Below are positions 18,111 to 25,719 of a stretch of 38,891 bases of DNA, in pieces (within the stretch, counting starts at the first letter, position 1; each line of letters starts with the position of its first letter). Source of the DNA: Anaerolineales bacterium. Its GTDB lineage: Bacteria; Chloroflexota; Anaerolineae; Anaerolineales; Villigracilaceae. Below the pieces are notes generated by a model, which was given only the letters and a program-made list of their open reading frames with translations, did no database searches and was not told the origin of the DNA. The DNA is taken from contig JADGQC010000007.1 of assembly GCA_017882125.1 (NCBI GenBank), positions 1-38,891 of the forward strand, written 5' to 3'. Made by a program: the position numbers and the translations under genes.

Positions 18111-18132
18111 AGGGGAGGCTTTCGCCTCCCCT
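18111..18132 (-). terminator. Hairpin attenuating readthrough from lipoprotein to ABC genes
   Basis: AGGGGAGGC (18111-18119), TTTC, GCCTCCCCT (18124-18132). On the minus strand it is a perfect 9-bp stem with a GAAA tetraloop, followed by TTTATG. It starts 18 bases after the lipoprotein stop. As in many binding-protein transporters it may trim or stabilise the upstream mRNA so that the binding protein is made in excess. Confidence 0.6.
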
Positions 18133-18149
18133 GGAAAAGATTAAATTGA

Positions 18150-19442
18150 CTATTTGCTTGGAACGCTCGCGCCTTCCATGCCTTCAAGCAGTTGCGGCAG
18201 GTACCAGATCTGCTGGTCGGTGGCTACTGTTCCAGCGGTCAGGTAGGCCGTGCCATCTTGCAGGTTGATCGGTCCGGTCCACAGGTTCAGGCCGGCTGCC
18301 AGTTGGGCAATAAACGCATCCAGTTTGGTGCCGTTGTCTGCGCTCAGGCCCTGGCCTTTGGCGAAGCCGACTGCACCGGTATCGGGGTTGCTGAGGTTGG
18401 TCCAATCTGGGCCATTCCACTGGAAGTTCTCGGCAAAGGTGCCATCCACGGCGGTTTTAGCCGTGGCAGCAAACGCAGGACCCCAGTTGAAATACGGCAC
18501 GCCCAGGCAGATGTCCGGGGCTACACCGCAGTTGGTCTTGTAGTCATAGGCTAACGCCCAGACTGCCTTGCCGGCGGTCTTGGCCTTTTCAGCTTCCACC
18601 AGAGCTTCGGTGGTATCGATGCCGGAGATGACCACGTCATAACCGGTATTGAAGAAATTGTCGGCAACCTGGGTTGGGTCGGCGGTGACGCCCGGGATGT
18701 TGAACCAGAAGCCGATCCAGGTGACCGTGAAGGTCAGCTTGGTGGCATCCTTGCCCAGCACCTGGCTCCAGCAATACTTGGCGCCCAAGTAAGCTGATGC
18801 AGCCAGGCGGCGGGTTTCGTCGTTGATCAATGGACCAAGGAAACCGATCTTGCCAGTCTGGGTGGTCAGCGCGGCTGCGCAGCCGGCGATCATCTTCATG
18901 TATTCCATGCGGCCCATGATATCCACCTGGTTGGCGGAAACTGTATAGTTCTTGCCATCTTTCCAAGTCCAGTCGTCCGAGACACCGACGACATAGATTT
19001 TTGGATTTGCATTGGCGAATTTGAGTGCTTCATCCTTCATGTCATCCGAGTTGAAGAAGATCAACTTGGCGCCCTGCGAGACCAGTTGGTCGGCCAATTG
19101 GGAAGCCGTCAGTCCTGGATAGGACGGTGAACCGGAATAGACATTTTCGAGGTAAAGCATTTTCGAGCCCGCAATCTGCTGTTCGACATACAGGCCGCCG
19201 TCATAAGTTGCCTGGCTCCAGCCGTTGTCATTCTTGGCACCCACCAGCAGCATGCCGAAAATAAACGGTGCCGGGGTTACGGTGGGAACAGGTGGCAGTG
19301 TTGCAGCTACCTGGGTTGAAGGTACGGAAGTTGGAGGTACTGAGGTTGCGGGAGCGACAGTGGTTGCCGCCGGACCGCATGCCGTGAGTACCAGGACGAT
19401 AGTCATTGCCAGTAAGGCGATGGTCAATACATTTTTACGCAT
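18150..19442 (-). CDS. BMP/PnrA-family nucleoside-binding lipoprotein
   Basis: Substrate-binding lipoprotein of an ABC importer. Signal peptide and lipobox LTAC (about residues 19-22), then a Thr/Pro/Val-rich linker (about 25-55) and a periplasmic-binding-type two-lobe domain starting PFIFGMLLVGAKNDNGWSQ. The family hallmarks of PnrA/BMP proteins (Med/TmpC group) are here: the NGWSQATYDGG aromatic, DDMKDEALKFANANP, GKIGFLGPLINDETRR and VVISGIDTTE. 430 residues is longer than the usual ~350, partly from the linker. PnrA-type proteins bind purine nucleosides; the adjacent purine enzymes support that reading. ATG 19442 follows GGAGGAG. A likely promoter lies in the 163-base upstream gap. Confidence 0.9.
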   Translation of the reverse strand: MRKNVLTIALLAMTIVLVLTACGPAATTVAPATSVPPTSVPSTQVAATLPPVPTVTPAPFIFGMLLVGAKNDNGWSQATYDGGLYVEQQIAGSKMLYLENVYSGSPSYPGLTASQLADQLVSQGAKLIFFNSDDMKDEALKFANANPKIYVVGVSDDWTWKDGKNYTVSANQVDIMGRMEYMKMIAGCAAALTTQTGKIGFLGPLINDETRRLAASAYLGAKYCWSQVLGKDATKLTFTVTWIGFWFNIPGVTADPTQVADNFFNTGYDVVISGIDTTEALVEAEKAKTAGKAVWALAYDYKTNCGVAPDICLGVPYFNWGPAFAATAKTAVDGTFAENFQWNGPDWTNLSNPDTGAVGFAKGQGLSADNGTKLDAFIAQLAAGLNLWTGPINLQDGTAYLTAGTVATDQQIWYLPQLLEGMEGASVPSK

Positions 19443-19559
19443 AGGTTACTCCTCCAAGAGTAAGGTGTATGAGAGGATATTAACGAACAGGAAATATTTA
19501 TCAAAACGAACAGCGATCCCCGCTGGTCACCTCCTTTCGAGAACAATGCTGGAAACGGA

Positions 19560-19583
19560 GTTGTCTAAACATCTTTAATTTTA
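19560..19583 (-). promoter_or_regulatory. Candidate promoter/operator half-site of the lipoprotein gene
   Basis: On the minus strand TAAAAT (19583-19578) resembles a -10 box, with AGACAAC (19566-19560) just downstream. The same seven bases form half of the perfect inverted repeat at 27128-27140, so the regulator might contact both sites. The left half is not conserved here and the -35 is weak. Confidence 0.25.
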
Positions 19584-19605
19584 TCATGCCCGCTTATCTT
19601 AAAAA

Positions 19606-20559
19606 TTACGGCATGATCCACGTTCCGGTCTCACCTTTCAAGGCGCGTCCAATGTTTTCCGGGTTGGTTATGAGTGCCTGCTTGCCGCCTGCCTCCAGGA
19701 ACCAGATGATGGCCTGGATCTTGGGAGCCATCGACCCTTTTGCAAAATGGGTCCCTTCAGCCAGATATTTCTTGGCTTCTGCCAGGCTCATCCGGTCGAT
19801 CCATTTCTGATCGGGCTTGCCGAAATTAAGTGCCACCTTCTCCACTGCCGTGGAGATGAGCAGCAGGTCGGCTTTGATCAGGCGAGCCAGCAGGCTGGAA
19901 GCAAAGTCCTTGTCAATGACGGCTGCTGTCCCGGCATACTCACCATCTCCCGTGTCGATCACCGGGATGCCTCCGCCCCCCACGGTCACAACCACCGTCC
20001 CGGATTTGATCAGGGTTTCAACTGACTCGAGCTCGACCACTTCTTTCGGAAGCGGTGAAGCCACCACCCGCCTCCAGCCCCGCCCGGAATCTTCCACCAC
20101 GCTCCAGCCCAGTTCTTTCTGGCGCCGTTTCGCTTCGGCCTCGTCCATAAAACTGCCGATCGGTTTGGTCGGATTTTTAAAAGCCGGGTCGTTTTTATCC
20201 ACCAGCACCTGGGTCACCACGGTAGCCACCGCCTTCTTGATCTTGCGGTGGAAGAGTTCGTTCTGCAGCGTCTGCTGCAGTGCGTAACCGATTGCGCCCT
20301 GGCTGTCTGCTCCGCACACGTCCAATGGGATCTCGTGCATTCCTTCCACTTTCGCCGCGATTTCCGAGCGTCGCAAAATGAATCCCACCTGCGGCCCGTT
20401 CCCGTGACCGATGGCTACGTCCCAGCCAGCCTCGATCATGTCCGCGATGTGAAAGGTGGTCTCTTTGGCTGCCTGGTATTGATCCTCTACGGATTTATGT
20501 TTCTCGTCCTTTATCAGTGAATTACCGCCAATGGCGACGACTGCAACTTTCTTGGTCAT
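19606..20559 (-). CDS. arcC: Carbamate kinase
   Basis: Catalyses carbamoyl phosphate + ADP to ATP + carbamate (then CO2 and ammonia), an ATP-forming step in arginine, agmatine and ureide fermentation. 317 residues, the family's normal size, cytosolic. Amino acid kinase fold: VVAIGGNSLIKDE at the N-terminus, IGHGNGPQVG, VTQVLVDKNDPAF-NPTKPIG (the carbamate-kinase excursion), VTVGGGGIPV and VIDKDFASSLLA. ATG 20559 lies 12 bases after the knotted transcarbamylase stop, and a GGAGGATGC-type site precedes it. Its position after two transcarbamylases says the cluster makes ATP from carbamoyl phosphate. There is no arginine deiminase here, so the ornithine pathway is not indicated. Confidence 0.95.
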   Translation of the reverse strand: MTKKVAVVAIGGNSLIKDEKHKSVEDQYQAAKETTFHIADMIEAGWDVAIGHGNGPQVGFILRRSEIAAKVEGMHEIPLDVCGADSQGAIGYALQQTLQNELFHRKIKKAVATVVTQVLVDKNDPAFKNPTKPIGSFMDEAEAKRRQKELGWSVVEDSGRGWRRVVASPLPKEVVELESVETLIKSGTVVVTVGGGGIPVIDTGDGEYAGTAAVIDKDFASSLLARLIKADLLLISTAVEKVALNFGKPDQKWIDRMSLAEAKKYLAEGTHFAKGSMAPKIQAIIWFLEAGGKQALITNPENIGRALKGETGTWIMP

Positions 20560-20571
20560 GAATGCATCCTC

Positions 20572-21552
20572 CTAACCCATGGTCAACGCCATGACGGCTT
20601 TCTGGACATGCAGCCGGTTTTCAGCTTCATCATACACCACCGACTGTTCTCCGTCCATCACTCCGTCTGTTACTTCAATGTTGCGGTCCGCGGGCAGGGG
20701 ATGCATGTATATGGCATCCTCTTTAGCCATCGCCATCTTCCGTTCATCGGTGATCCAGTGTGCATACTTCTTAATGATCTTGGCGCCCTCGTCCGGGTCC
20801 GGGGTGTGTACCATTGCACCCCAGGATTTGGCATAGACAATATCGGCATCCTTGAAAGCGGCTTCCATGTCGTCCGTCACTTCAAACCCGGCTCCGAATT
20901 TTCGTGCCTGCTCCTTGGCTTGTTCCATGATATCAGGCATCAATCGGAATTCCGGCGGGTGCGCCAGGACCACGTCCAGTCCGAAGCGCGGCATTTGCAG
21001 GATGAGGCTTTGCGGCACCGACATTGGTTTCTGGTACGAAGCCGCGTATGCCCACGATACCACCATCTTCTTCCGCCGCAGGTCGCGCCCTTTTTTCTCC
21101 ATGATGGTCATCAGGTCAGCCAGGCATTGGAAGGGATGGTAAATGTCGCATTGCATGTTGAGCACTGGCACGCGGCTGGCTTTGGCTACTGCATTAAGGT
21201 AGCCGTTGCCGATGCCCCAATCCACGTGGCGGACGGCGATCCCGTCGTAGTAGCGTCCAAAAATTTCACCGATTTCCTTGGGCGTATCGCCGTGGGAGAT
21301 CTGGGTGGATTTGCTCTCGATGAATGCCCCGTGCCCGCCTAATTGGGCCATGCCGGCCTCGAAGGAGCCGCGCGTGCGGGTCGATGAGAAAAAGAACAAC
21401 ATCGCCAGGACCTTGTCGCGCAGGTAGGGATGGGGTTCATTCAAGGCCCGCTTGCGTTTCAGGTCGAAAGCCACCTCGAGCACGGTTTCAACTTCTTCTT
21501 TCGTAAAATCCAGGTCGCCGATCATGTCGCGGCCATGCAGGAAAGTTTTCAT
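20572..21552 (-). CDS. ygeW: Knotted carbamoyltransferase, YgeW/AOTCase-like
   Basis: 326-residue transcarbamylase. Carbamoyl phosphate motif STRTR (57-61), CDIYHPFQ (135-142) and MHPLPADR (283-290) are intact. Residues 167-181 (WAYAASYQKPMSVPQ) match the proline-rich loop that forms the deep trefoil knot in the YgeW and N-acetylornithine/succinylornithine transcarbamylase group, and SKSTQISHGDT (80-90) is also YgeW-like. The C-terminal end (YDEAENRLHVQKAVMA) is instead like N-acetylornithine transcarbamylase, and it is shorter than E. coli YgeW (~396 residues), missing the insertion before the C-terminal motif. Its substrate is unknown. Direct neighbours, ATCase-like upstream by 20 bases and carbamate kinase downstream by 12, argue for phosphorolysis of a carbamoylated purine-breakdown intermediate rather than arginine synthesis. 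Symbol is by similarity only. Confidence 0.75.
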   Translation of the reverse strand: MKTFLHGRDMIGDLDFTKEEVETVLEVAFDLKRKRALNEPHPYLRDKVLAMLFFFSSTRTRGSFEAGMAQLGGHGAFIESKSTQISHGDTPKEIGEIFGRYYDGIAVRHVDWGIGNGYLNAVAKASRVPVLNMQCDIYHPFQCLADLMTIMEKKGRDLRRKKMVVSWAYAASYQKPMSVPQSLILQMPRFGLDVVLAHPPEFRLMPDIMEQAKEQARKFGAGFEVTDDMEAAFKDADIVYAKSWGAMVHTPDPDEGAKIIKKYAHWITDERKMAMAKEDAIYMHPLPADRNIEVTDGVMDGEQSVVYDEAENRLHVQKAVMALTMG

Positions 21553-21572
21553 GATGCTTCTCCTATTAACTC

Positions 21573-22529
21573 TTATTCCATGGCTCCCAACACCAATGCC
21601 AGCAGCGCCATTCTCATTACCACGCCGTTAAACGCTTCCTGCCAATAGCGCGACCAGCGCGTGCTGTCCACGTCGGTCGGCACCTCGTCCATGCGCGGCA
21701 GGGAATGCAGCAGGATCGCATCCGATTTGGCTTTCGTTTCGAGCAGCTCGCGCGTGATCTTATAGTTGGCGGGTGTTAGCCCAACCTCTTTCCCGGCGCG
21801 TTCGTCCCGTGATTTGGTGTAATCGGGCTGCACCACCGGCTCCACCAGGATGACGTCTGCTTCCGCGATCGCCTGCTCAACGTGCTCTGCCTGGCGGAAA
21901 TTGACGCTGTACTGTTTGAGTTCGGCTTTGAATTCTTCGGTCAGCGACATATCCGGCGGTGATACAAAAGTGATCGGGCAGTCGAACTGGCTCAAGGCAT
22001 AGCCGAGCGAGTGCATGGTGCGCATGCGCATATCGCCCACCGCCAGCCAGGTCAGACCGTCGATGGTGCCCTTCTCTTTTAGCACGGTGTACAGGTCGGT
22101 CAGGATCTGGGTGGGATGTTCGCCCCAGCCGTCGCCGCCGTTAATGATCGGGATCGAAGCCCATTTGGCTGCTTCGTGCGGGGCACCCTGCTGGAAGTGG
22201 CGCATCACGATGACGTCTCCGTAGAACTCTAGCATCTTTACGGTGTCCTTGATGGACTCCTGGTAGAAATCACCGGCGCGCGTCATTTTTGCATCTGCGA
22301 AACCGGTTACGTGTCCGCCCAGGCGGTGCATGGCAGCTTCATGTGCCAGGCGCGTCCGGGTGGATGGTTGGTAGAACGCCGTCACCAGAGTCTTCTCAGC
22401 CAGCAGGTCGCTGTTTCGGCGGCTCACCGCGATCGGCTCCAGTTCAGCCGCAACATCGAAAACATGGAAGAATTCCTGCCTTTCGAAATCTTTTAGGGAC
22501 AGGATGTCCCGACCAGAAAAACTACGCAT
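21573..22529 (-). CDS. Aspartate-transcarbamylase-like protein, probably not using aspartate
   Basis: 318-residue ATCase-fold protein. Carbamoyl phosphate features are conserved: STRTR (56-60), MRHFQQGA (109-116), HPTQ (138-141) and HSLPR (275-279). The substrate-binding side has changed. The 80s-loop lysine motif K-G-E-S is replaced by YQES (89-92). The ATCase RxQ (Arg229/Gln231 in E. coli) reads EPVVQ (230-234), with no Arg. Arg167-equivalent (RTMHS, 170-174) is kept. It therefore should bind carbamoyl phosphate but a different acceptor. No pyrI, other pyr gene or attenuator is present. It sits behind a GntR regulator and before a second transcarbamylase and carbamate kinase. Annotation as pyrB would be natural but is doubtful. 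Confidence 0.8.
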   Translation of the reverse strand: MRSFSGRDILSLKDFERQEFFHVFDVAAELEPIAVSRRNSDLLAEKTLVTAFYQPSTRTRLAHEAAMHRLGGHVTGFADAKMTRAGDFYQESIKDTVKMLEFYGDVIVMRHFQQGAPHEAAKWASIPIINGGDGWGEHPTQILTDLYTVLKEKGTIDGLTWLAVGDMRMRTMHSLGYALSQFDCPITFVSPPDMSLTEEFKAELKQYSVNFRQAEHVEQAIAEADVILVEPVVQPDYTKSRDERAGKEVGLTPANYKITRELLETKAKSDAILLHSLPRMDEVPTDVDSTRWSRYWQEAFNGVVMRMALLALVLGAME

Positions 22530-22546
22530 TTTAACCTCCGTTGAAT

Positions 22547-22578
22547 AAAAAAAGATTGCACGTGGTTTGGATCACGTG
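22547..22578 (-). terminator. Weak hairpin plus T-run between the regulator and ATCase-like gene
   Basis: Two CACGTG hexamers (22559-22564 and 22573-22578) can pair around an eight-base loop, followed on the minus strand by CAATC and seven T. The first arm overlaps the regulator stop codon. A partial terminator or attenuator is possible; the stem is short. Confidence 0.35.
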
Positions 22579-23297
22579 ACATGGTTGCCCACCCGTCTCA
22601 CCACGTGGAAGCGGAAATATCCGGGCAGGAAATAACTGATGGAATAATCGATCACGCGGCTGTCCACGGTATAGAGCTGCGCTGCCAAATAAAGCAGGAC
22701 GTCATCGCGCTGGATCTGCAACGCGTGTGCCACTTCTGGAGTTGCTCCGATGGCCTTGATTTCCGTTCTGGATTGGATGAGTTTCGGGACTCCGCGCGTG
22801 AGCAGCAGGTCTAACACCGATCCGGTGAACCCGGCGCGCAGCTCGTCCATTGTCAGGACGTCCAGCGGCAGGGTATCGAGCAGGTAGGCGATCGGACGGT
22901 TGTCGGTGTAAATGATGCGTCCCACCTGCGTCAGGTCGGTCCCAGCCTCCAGGGACAGCAGTCCCGCTAGTTCTGCGTCTGCTTTGATTTGCTGGATCTG
23001 CAGCTCACCCATCCTCACTGTCAGGCCCGAACGTTGGGCGATGGTTCCGATGCTCTCCAGCACCTCCAGGCCGGTCTCGATTACCGGCACTTTGGCGGCG
23101 ACAAATGTGCCCACACCCTGGCGGCGCCGGATCATCCCCCGCCCCTCGAAGCTTCGCATCGCCTCGCGCAATGTGGCGCGTGATACCCCCATCTGCTTTG
23201 CCAGGAGAGGTTCGGATGGCAGGCGGGTTTCAGGGGGGAGCTTGTTGATCATCTCCGCCAGTTCAGTTTGCAAACGCCGAAATGGATATTGACTCAT
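22572..23297 (-). CDS. GntR-family (HutC/UTRA) transcriptional regulator
   Basis: 241 residues. The N-terminal winged helix-turn-helix spans about 1-72, with LPSEPLLAKQMGVSRATLREAM as the DNA-reading helix pair and RQGVGTFVA as the wing. A UTRA-type ligand-binding domain (about 90-235) follows, including DRPIAYLLDTLPLD and a C-terminal YFLPGYFRFHVVRR strand pair. HutC-group proteins sense sugars, amino acids or purine-related effectors. It lies in the middle of the purine cluster, nine bases after the adenine deaminase stop, so it is likely the cluster's own repressor. The perfect inverted repeat at 27128 is the best candidate operator. Ligand unknown. Confidence 0.9.
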   Translation of the reverse strand: MSQYPFRRLQTELAEMINKLPPETRLPSEPLLAKQMGVSRATLREAMRSFEGRGMIRRRQGVGTFVAAKVPVIETGLEVLESIGTIAQRSGLTVRMGELQIQQIKADAELAGLLSLEAGTDLTQVGRIIYTDNRPIAYLLDTLPLDVLTMDELRAGFTGSVLDLLLTRGVPKLIQSRTEIKAIGATPEVAHALQIQRDDVLLYLAAQLYTVDSRVIDYSISYFLPGYFRFHVVRRVGNHVT

Positions 23298-23306
23298 GCC
23301 TTGCTC

Positions 23307-25097
23307 CTATTCCGCCGCCCCCTGGACAACCGGTTTCGTGGTGAAATGGACCACGTCCACCAGTCCTTTATCCGAGAGCCGCAATTCGGGGATGACCACC
23401 AGTGCCAGCAGACTCAAGGTCATGTTCGCGTTGTTGAGCGCACATCCGCAGGCTTTGAACCCTTCCAGGATGGTGTTGGCTTTCCTGGCTACCTTTTCGG
23501 CCTTTTCAATGGACATCAGCCCGCCGATGCACAACTCGACCAGCCCGATGATCTTGCCATTTTTTACCACTACCTGCCCTCCGCAGGTGTCAGCCAGTTT
23601 ATTGGCAGCCATCGCCATATCCCGGTCGTTTGTTCCCACCACCAGCATATGGTGACAGTCGTGCGCCACTGTGGAGGCAATTGCGCATTCTTCATTGAAG
23701 CCGAACCCGCTGACCAGCCCCAGTTGCACGATGCCGGTCCGATGATGCCGTTCGACGAGCGCAACCTTCGCCACACCCTTCACCAATTGCACTTCTCCAT
23801 TTTTGACCGGCAAAGCCATCTGCAAGGCCTTGGTTGGCGCCTGGTTCTCGATAACCCCAATTACGTTACAGATCACTCGTGCAGCTTTCACTTTCGTCTT
23901 TAATCGGAAATCCTCCTCCGTGACCGGTCTCTTAAGGTGTACTGACTTGGTGGCCCATTCCGGGTACTCGGTTTTCGGCAGGCTGATCAGGAGCCTGCCA
24001 TTCCTGGCAGCCACTTTTCCGCATGCCAGCACAAGTCCGGGATGAAAATTATTCAAGTCATCCACCAGCAGAATGTTTGCCAGGCGTCCGGGAGCGATCA
24101 TGCCCACTTGTCGGCTTACCCCGAAATGCTCCGCCGTGTTGATGGTTGCCATTTGAAGTGCCGCCATGGGGGGCAGCCCCTGTGATATTGCGTGCCTCAC
24201 CACCCGGTCCATGTGTCCCTCGTTCACCAGTGTTCCCGCATGCGAATCGTCGGTGCACAGCATGAAGGCACGCGGGTCCAGGCCGAGTTTGGTGATGGCT
24301 GGCACCTGGGCGGCCACATCCTGCCAGGCCGAACCGTAGCGCAGGATTACCCGCATTCCCTGCCGGGCGCGCGCCACCCCGTCTTCGAGATGGGTGCCTT
24401 CGTGGTCATCCTCGATGCCTCCGGCGGCATACCCGTGGAAAGCCAGACCGAGGTCAGGAGAGGCGTAGTGTCCGCCCAGCACTTTCCCGGCACTGCGTGC
24501 GATCTCCATTTCGGTCAGCATCTTCGCATCCCCGTTTGCTACCGCCCGGTAGTTCATCATTTCCCCCAACCCGATGACGTTCTCCCACTTCATGCCCTTT
24601 GCCACATCCTCGACCGTGATCTCTGCTCCGGGCGTTTCCAGGTCGGGGCTGGAGGGCACGCTTGAAGGGATCTGCACCCAGATTTGGATCGGCTGGCGTG
24701 CAGCCTCATCTACCATGAGTTTGACGCCTTTTAAGCCAAAGACATTGGCGATCTCGTGCGGGTCGATGAACAATCCGGTCGTGCCGCGCGGTAGAACCGC
24801 CCGCACAAACTCGGTGACGGTCAGCATCCCCGATTCCACGTGCACGTGTCCGTCGAGCAGGCCCGGCACCATGTATTTGCCTTCGGCATTAATCACCCGC
24901 GTATTTTTCTTGATGGTGTGGCTGGCGTCCGGACCCACGTATGCGATCCGGCCATCCTTGATGGCAATGTCCGTATCCGGCACAAATTCGCCGGATTGTA
25001 CGCAAACCCAGGTTCCTTTACGCAGCACCAGGTCGGCTGGTTTGCGGCCCATGGCAGTATCGATGAGTGCACGCGTCGGTTTGATGTCAAATTTCAT
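23307..25097 (-). CDS. ade: Adenine deaminase
   Basis: Hydrolyses adenine to hypoxanthine and ammonia. 596 residues, typical Ade length, cytosolic amidohydrolase. Metal-ligand motifs: GLLDGHVHVESGM (about 79-91, HxH), DPHEIANVFG, GEMMNY, GGHYASPDL and the TDDSHAGTLV aspartate region. The C-terminal module unique to Ade has TVAHDCHHMLVVGTND and GFKACGCALNNANMTL. ATG 25097 follows GGAG by six bases. Sits 121 bases after the DinB-like gene, and the regulator begins nine bases after it. Supplies hypoxanthine to the purine catabolic route. No unusual residues noted. Confidence 0.95.
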   Translation of the reverse strand: MKFDIKPTRALIDTAMGRKPADLVLRKGTWVCVQSGEFVPDTDIAIKDGRIAYVGPDASHTIKKNTRVINAEGKYMVPGLLDGHVHVESGMLTVTEFVRAVLPRGTTGLFIDPHEIANVFGLKGVKLMVDEAARQPIQIWVQIPSSVPSSPDLETPGAEITVEDVAKGMKWENVIGLGEMMNYRAVANGDAKMLTEMEIARSAGKVLGGHYASPDLGLAFHGYAAGGIEDDHEGTHLEDGVARARQGMRVILRYGSAWQDVAAQVPAITKLGLDPRAFMLCTDDSHAGTLVNEGHMDRVVRHAISQGLPPMAALQMATINTAEHFGVSRQVGMIAPGRLANILLVDDLNNFHPGLVLACGKVAARNGRLLISLPKTEYPEWATKSVHLKRPVTEEDFRLKTKVKAARVICNVIGVIENQAPTKALQMALPVKNGEVQLVKGVAKVALVERHHRTGIVQLGLVSGFGFNEECAIASTVAHDCHHMLVVGTNDRDMAMAANKLADTCGGQVVVKNGKIIGLVELCIGGLMSIEKAEKVARKANTILEGFKACGCALNNANMTLSLLALVVIPELRLSDKGLVDVVHFTTKPVVQGAAE

Positions 25098-25218
25098 TTG
25101 TTCTCCAAAGCATCCCTTCGATCGGGTGGATTTTCGCCGGTTGCATGCTGAAAATCGTATCCAGAAGATTGGTCACCATCCGGGGAAGATCTTTCCCAGG
25201 GCGACTCTATATTCGCCT

Positions 25219-25719
25219 CTACGCTCCGTGCTCTGCTCGAATGGCACGGATATCGCCTGTATGATGTTCCACATGGCCGAGGTGCATAAGGACAATATCC
25301 CGCACGCCCAGGTTGGTTTCCTCTTCTTCATCCGGCCAGGTGACGCACCCGCTGTGCTTCCAGGCTTCAGCCGGGACGTTGCTCAGCAGTTCCACCAGGC
25401 TGGCCGTGCTGGCGCGGTATAAGCCCAGGCTCGGTCCAACAGCGCGCTTCCCTGACGCCCATCGTTTTGCCCACTCATCCTGGGTTAGTGCAAAGTACCA
25501 TTGGATCGGGATCTGTATGCCGTCCTGGCCCAGGATTGCCTTTAGGAACAACTGCCACATCTGTTCGCCTTCAACCGTGTGATGGACATATTCACGGATC
25601 GACCAGCCCGTTCCCATGCTCAGGTCGAGTTGATCATCATCCAGTCCGGCGATGGCGGCTTCCAGTTGGTCGGGGAGTTTGAGATAGCGTTTGAGCAGGG
25701 ACGAATTGGAATCGCTCAT
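25219..25719 (-). CDS. DinB-superfamily protein
   Basis: 166-residue soluble four-helix-bundle protein of the DinB/YfiT type. Family features: LPDQLEAAIAGLDDDQLDL followed by WSIREYVHHTVEGEQMW, which supplies the first His of the metal triad, and a C-terminal HLGHVEHHTGDI supplying the others. These proteins bind divalent metal and serve as thiol transferases or stress-related proteins of unclear role. The start overlaps the amidohydrolase stop as ATGA, so it is translationally coupled to purine deaminase genes. Cotranscription suggests a link to purine catabolism, but I know of no defined function there. Confidence 0.85.
   Translation of the reverse strand: MSDSNSSLLKRYLKLPDQLEAAIAGLDDDQLDLSMGTGWSIREYVHHTVEGEQMWQLFLKAILGQDGIQIPIQWYFALTQDEWAKRWASGKRAVGPSLGLYRASTASLVELLSNVPAEAWKHSGCVTWPDEEEETNLGVRDIVLMHLGHVEHHTGDIRAIRAEHGA

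Noticed and set aside
19522-19538. 16S rRNA 3' end remnant on the plus strand
   Set aside because: Only 17 bases match, and there is no adjacent rRNA sequence. The minus-strand reading as a ribosome site is simpler.
21573-22529. Straightforward pyrB (pyrimidine synthesis) call
   Set aside because: Aspartate-site residues are absent and no other pyrimidine gene lies nearby; called ATCase-like instead.
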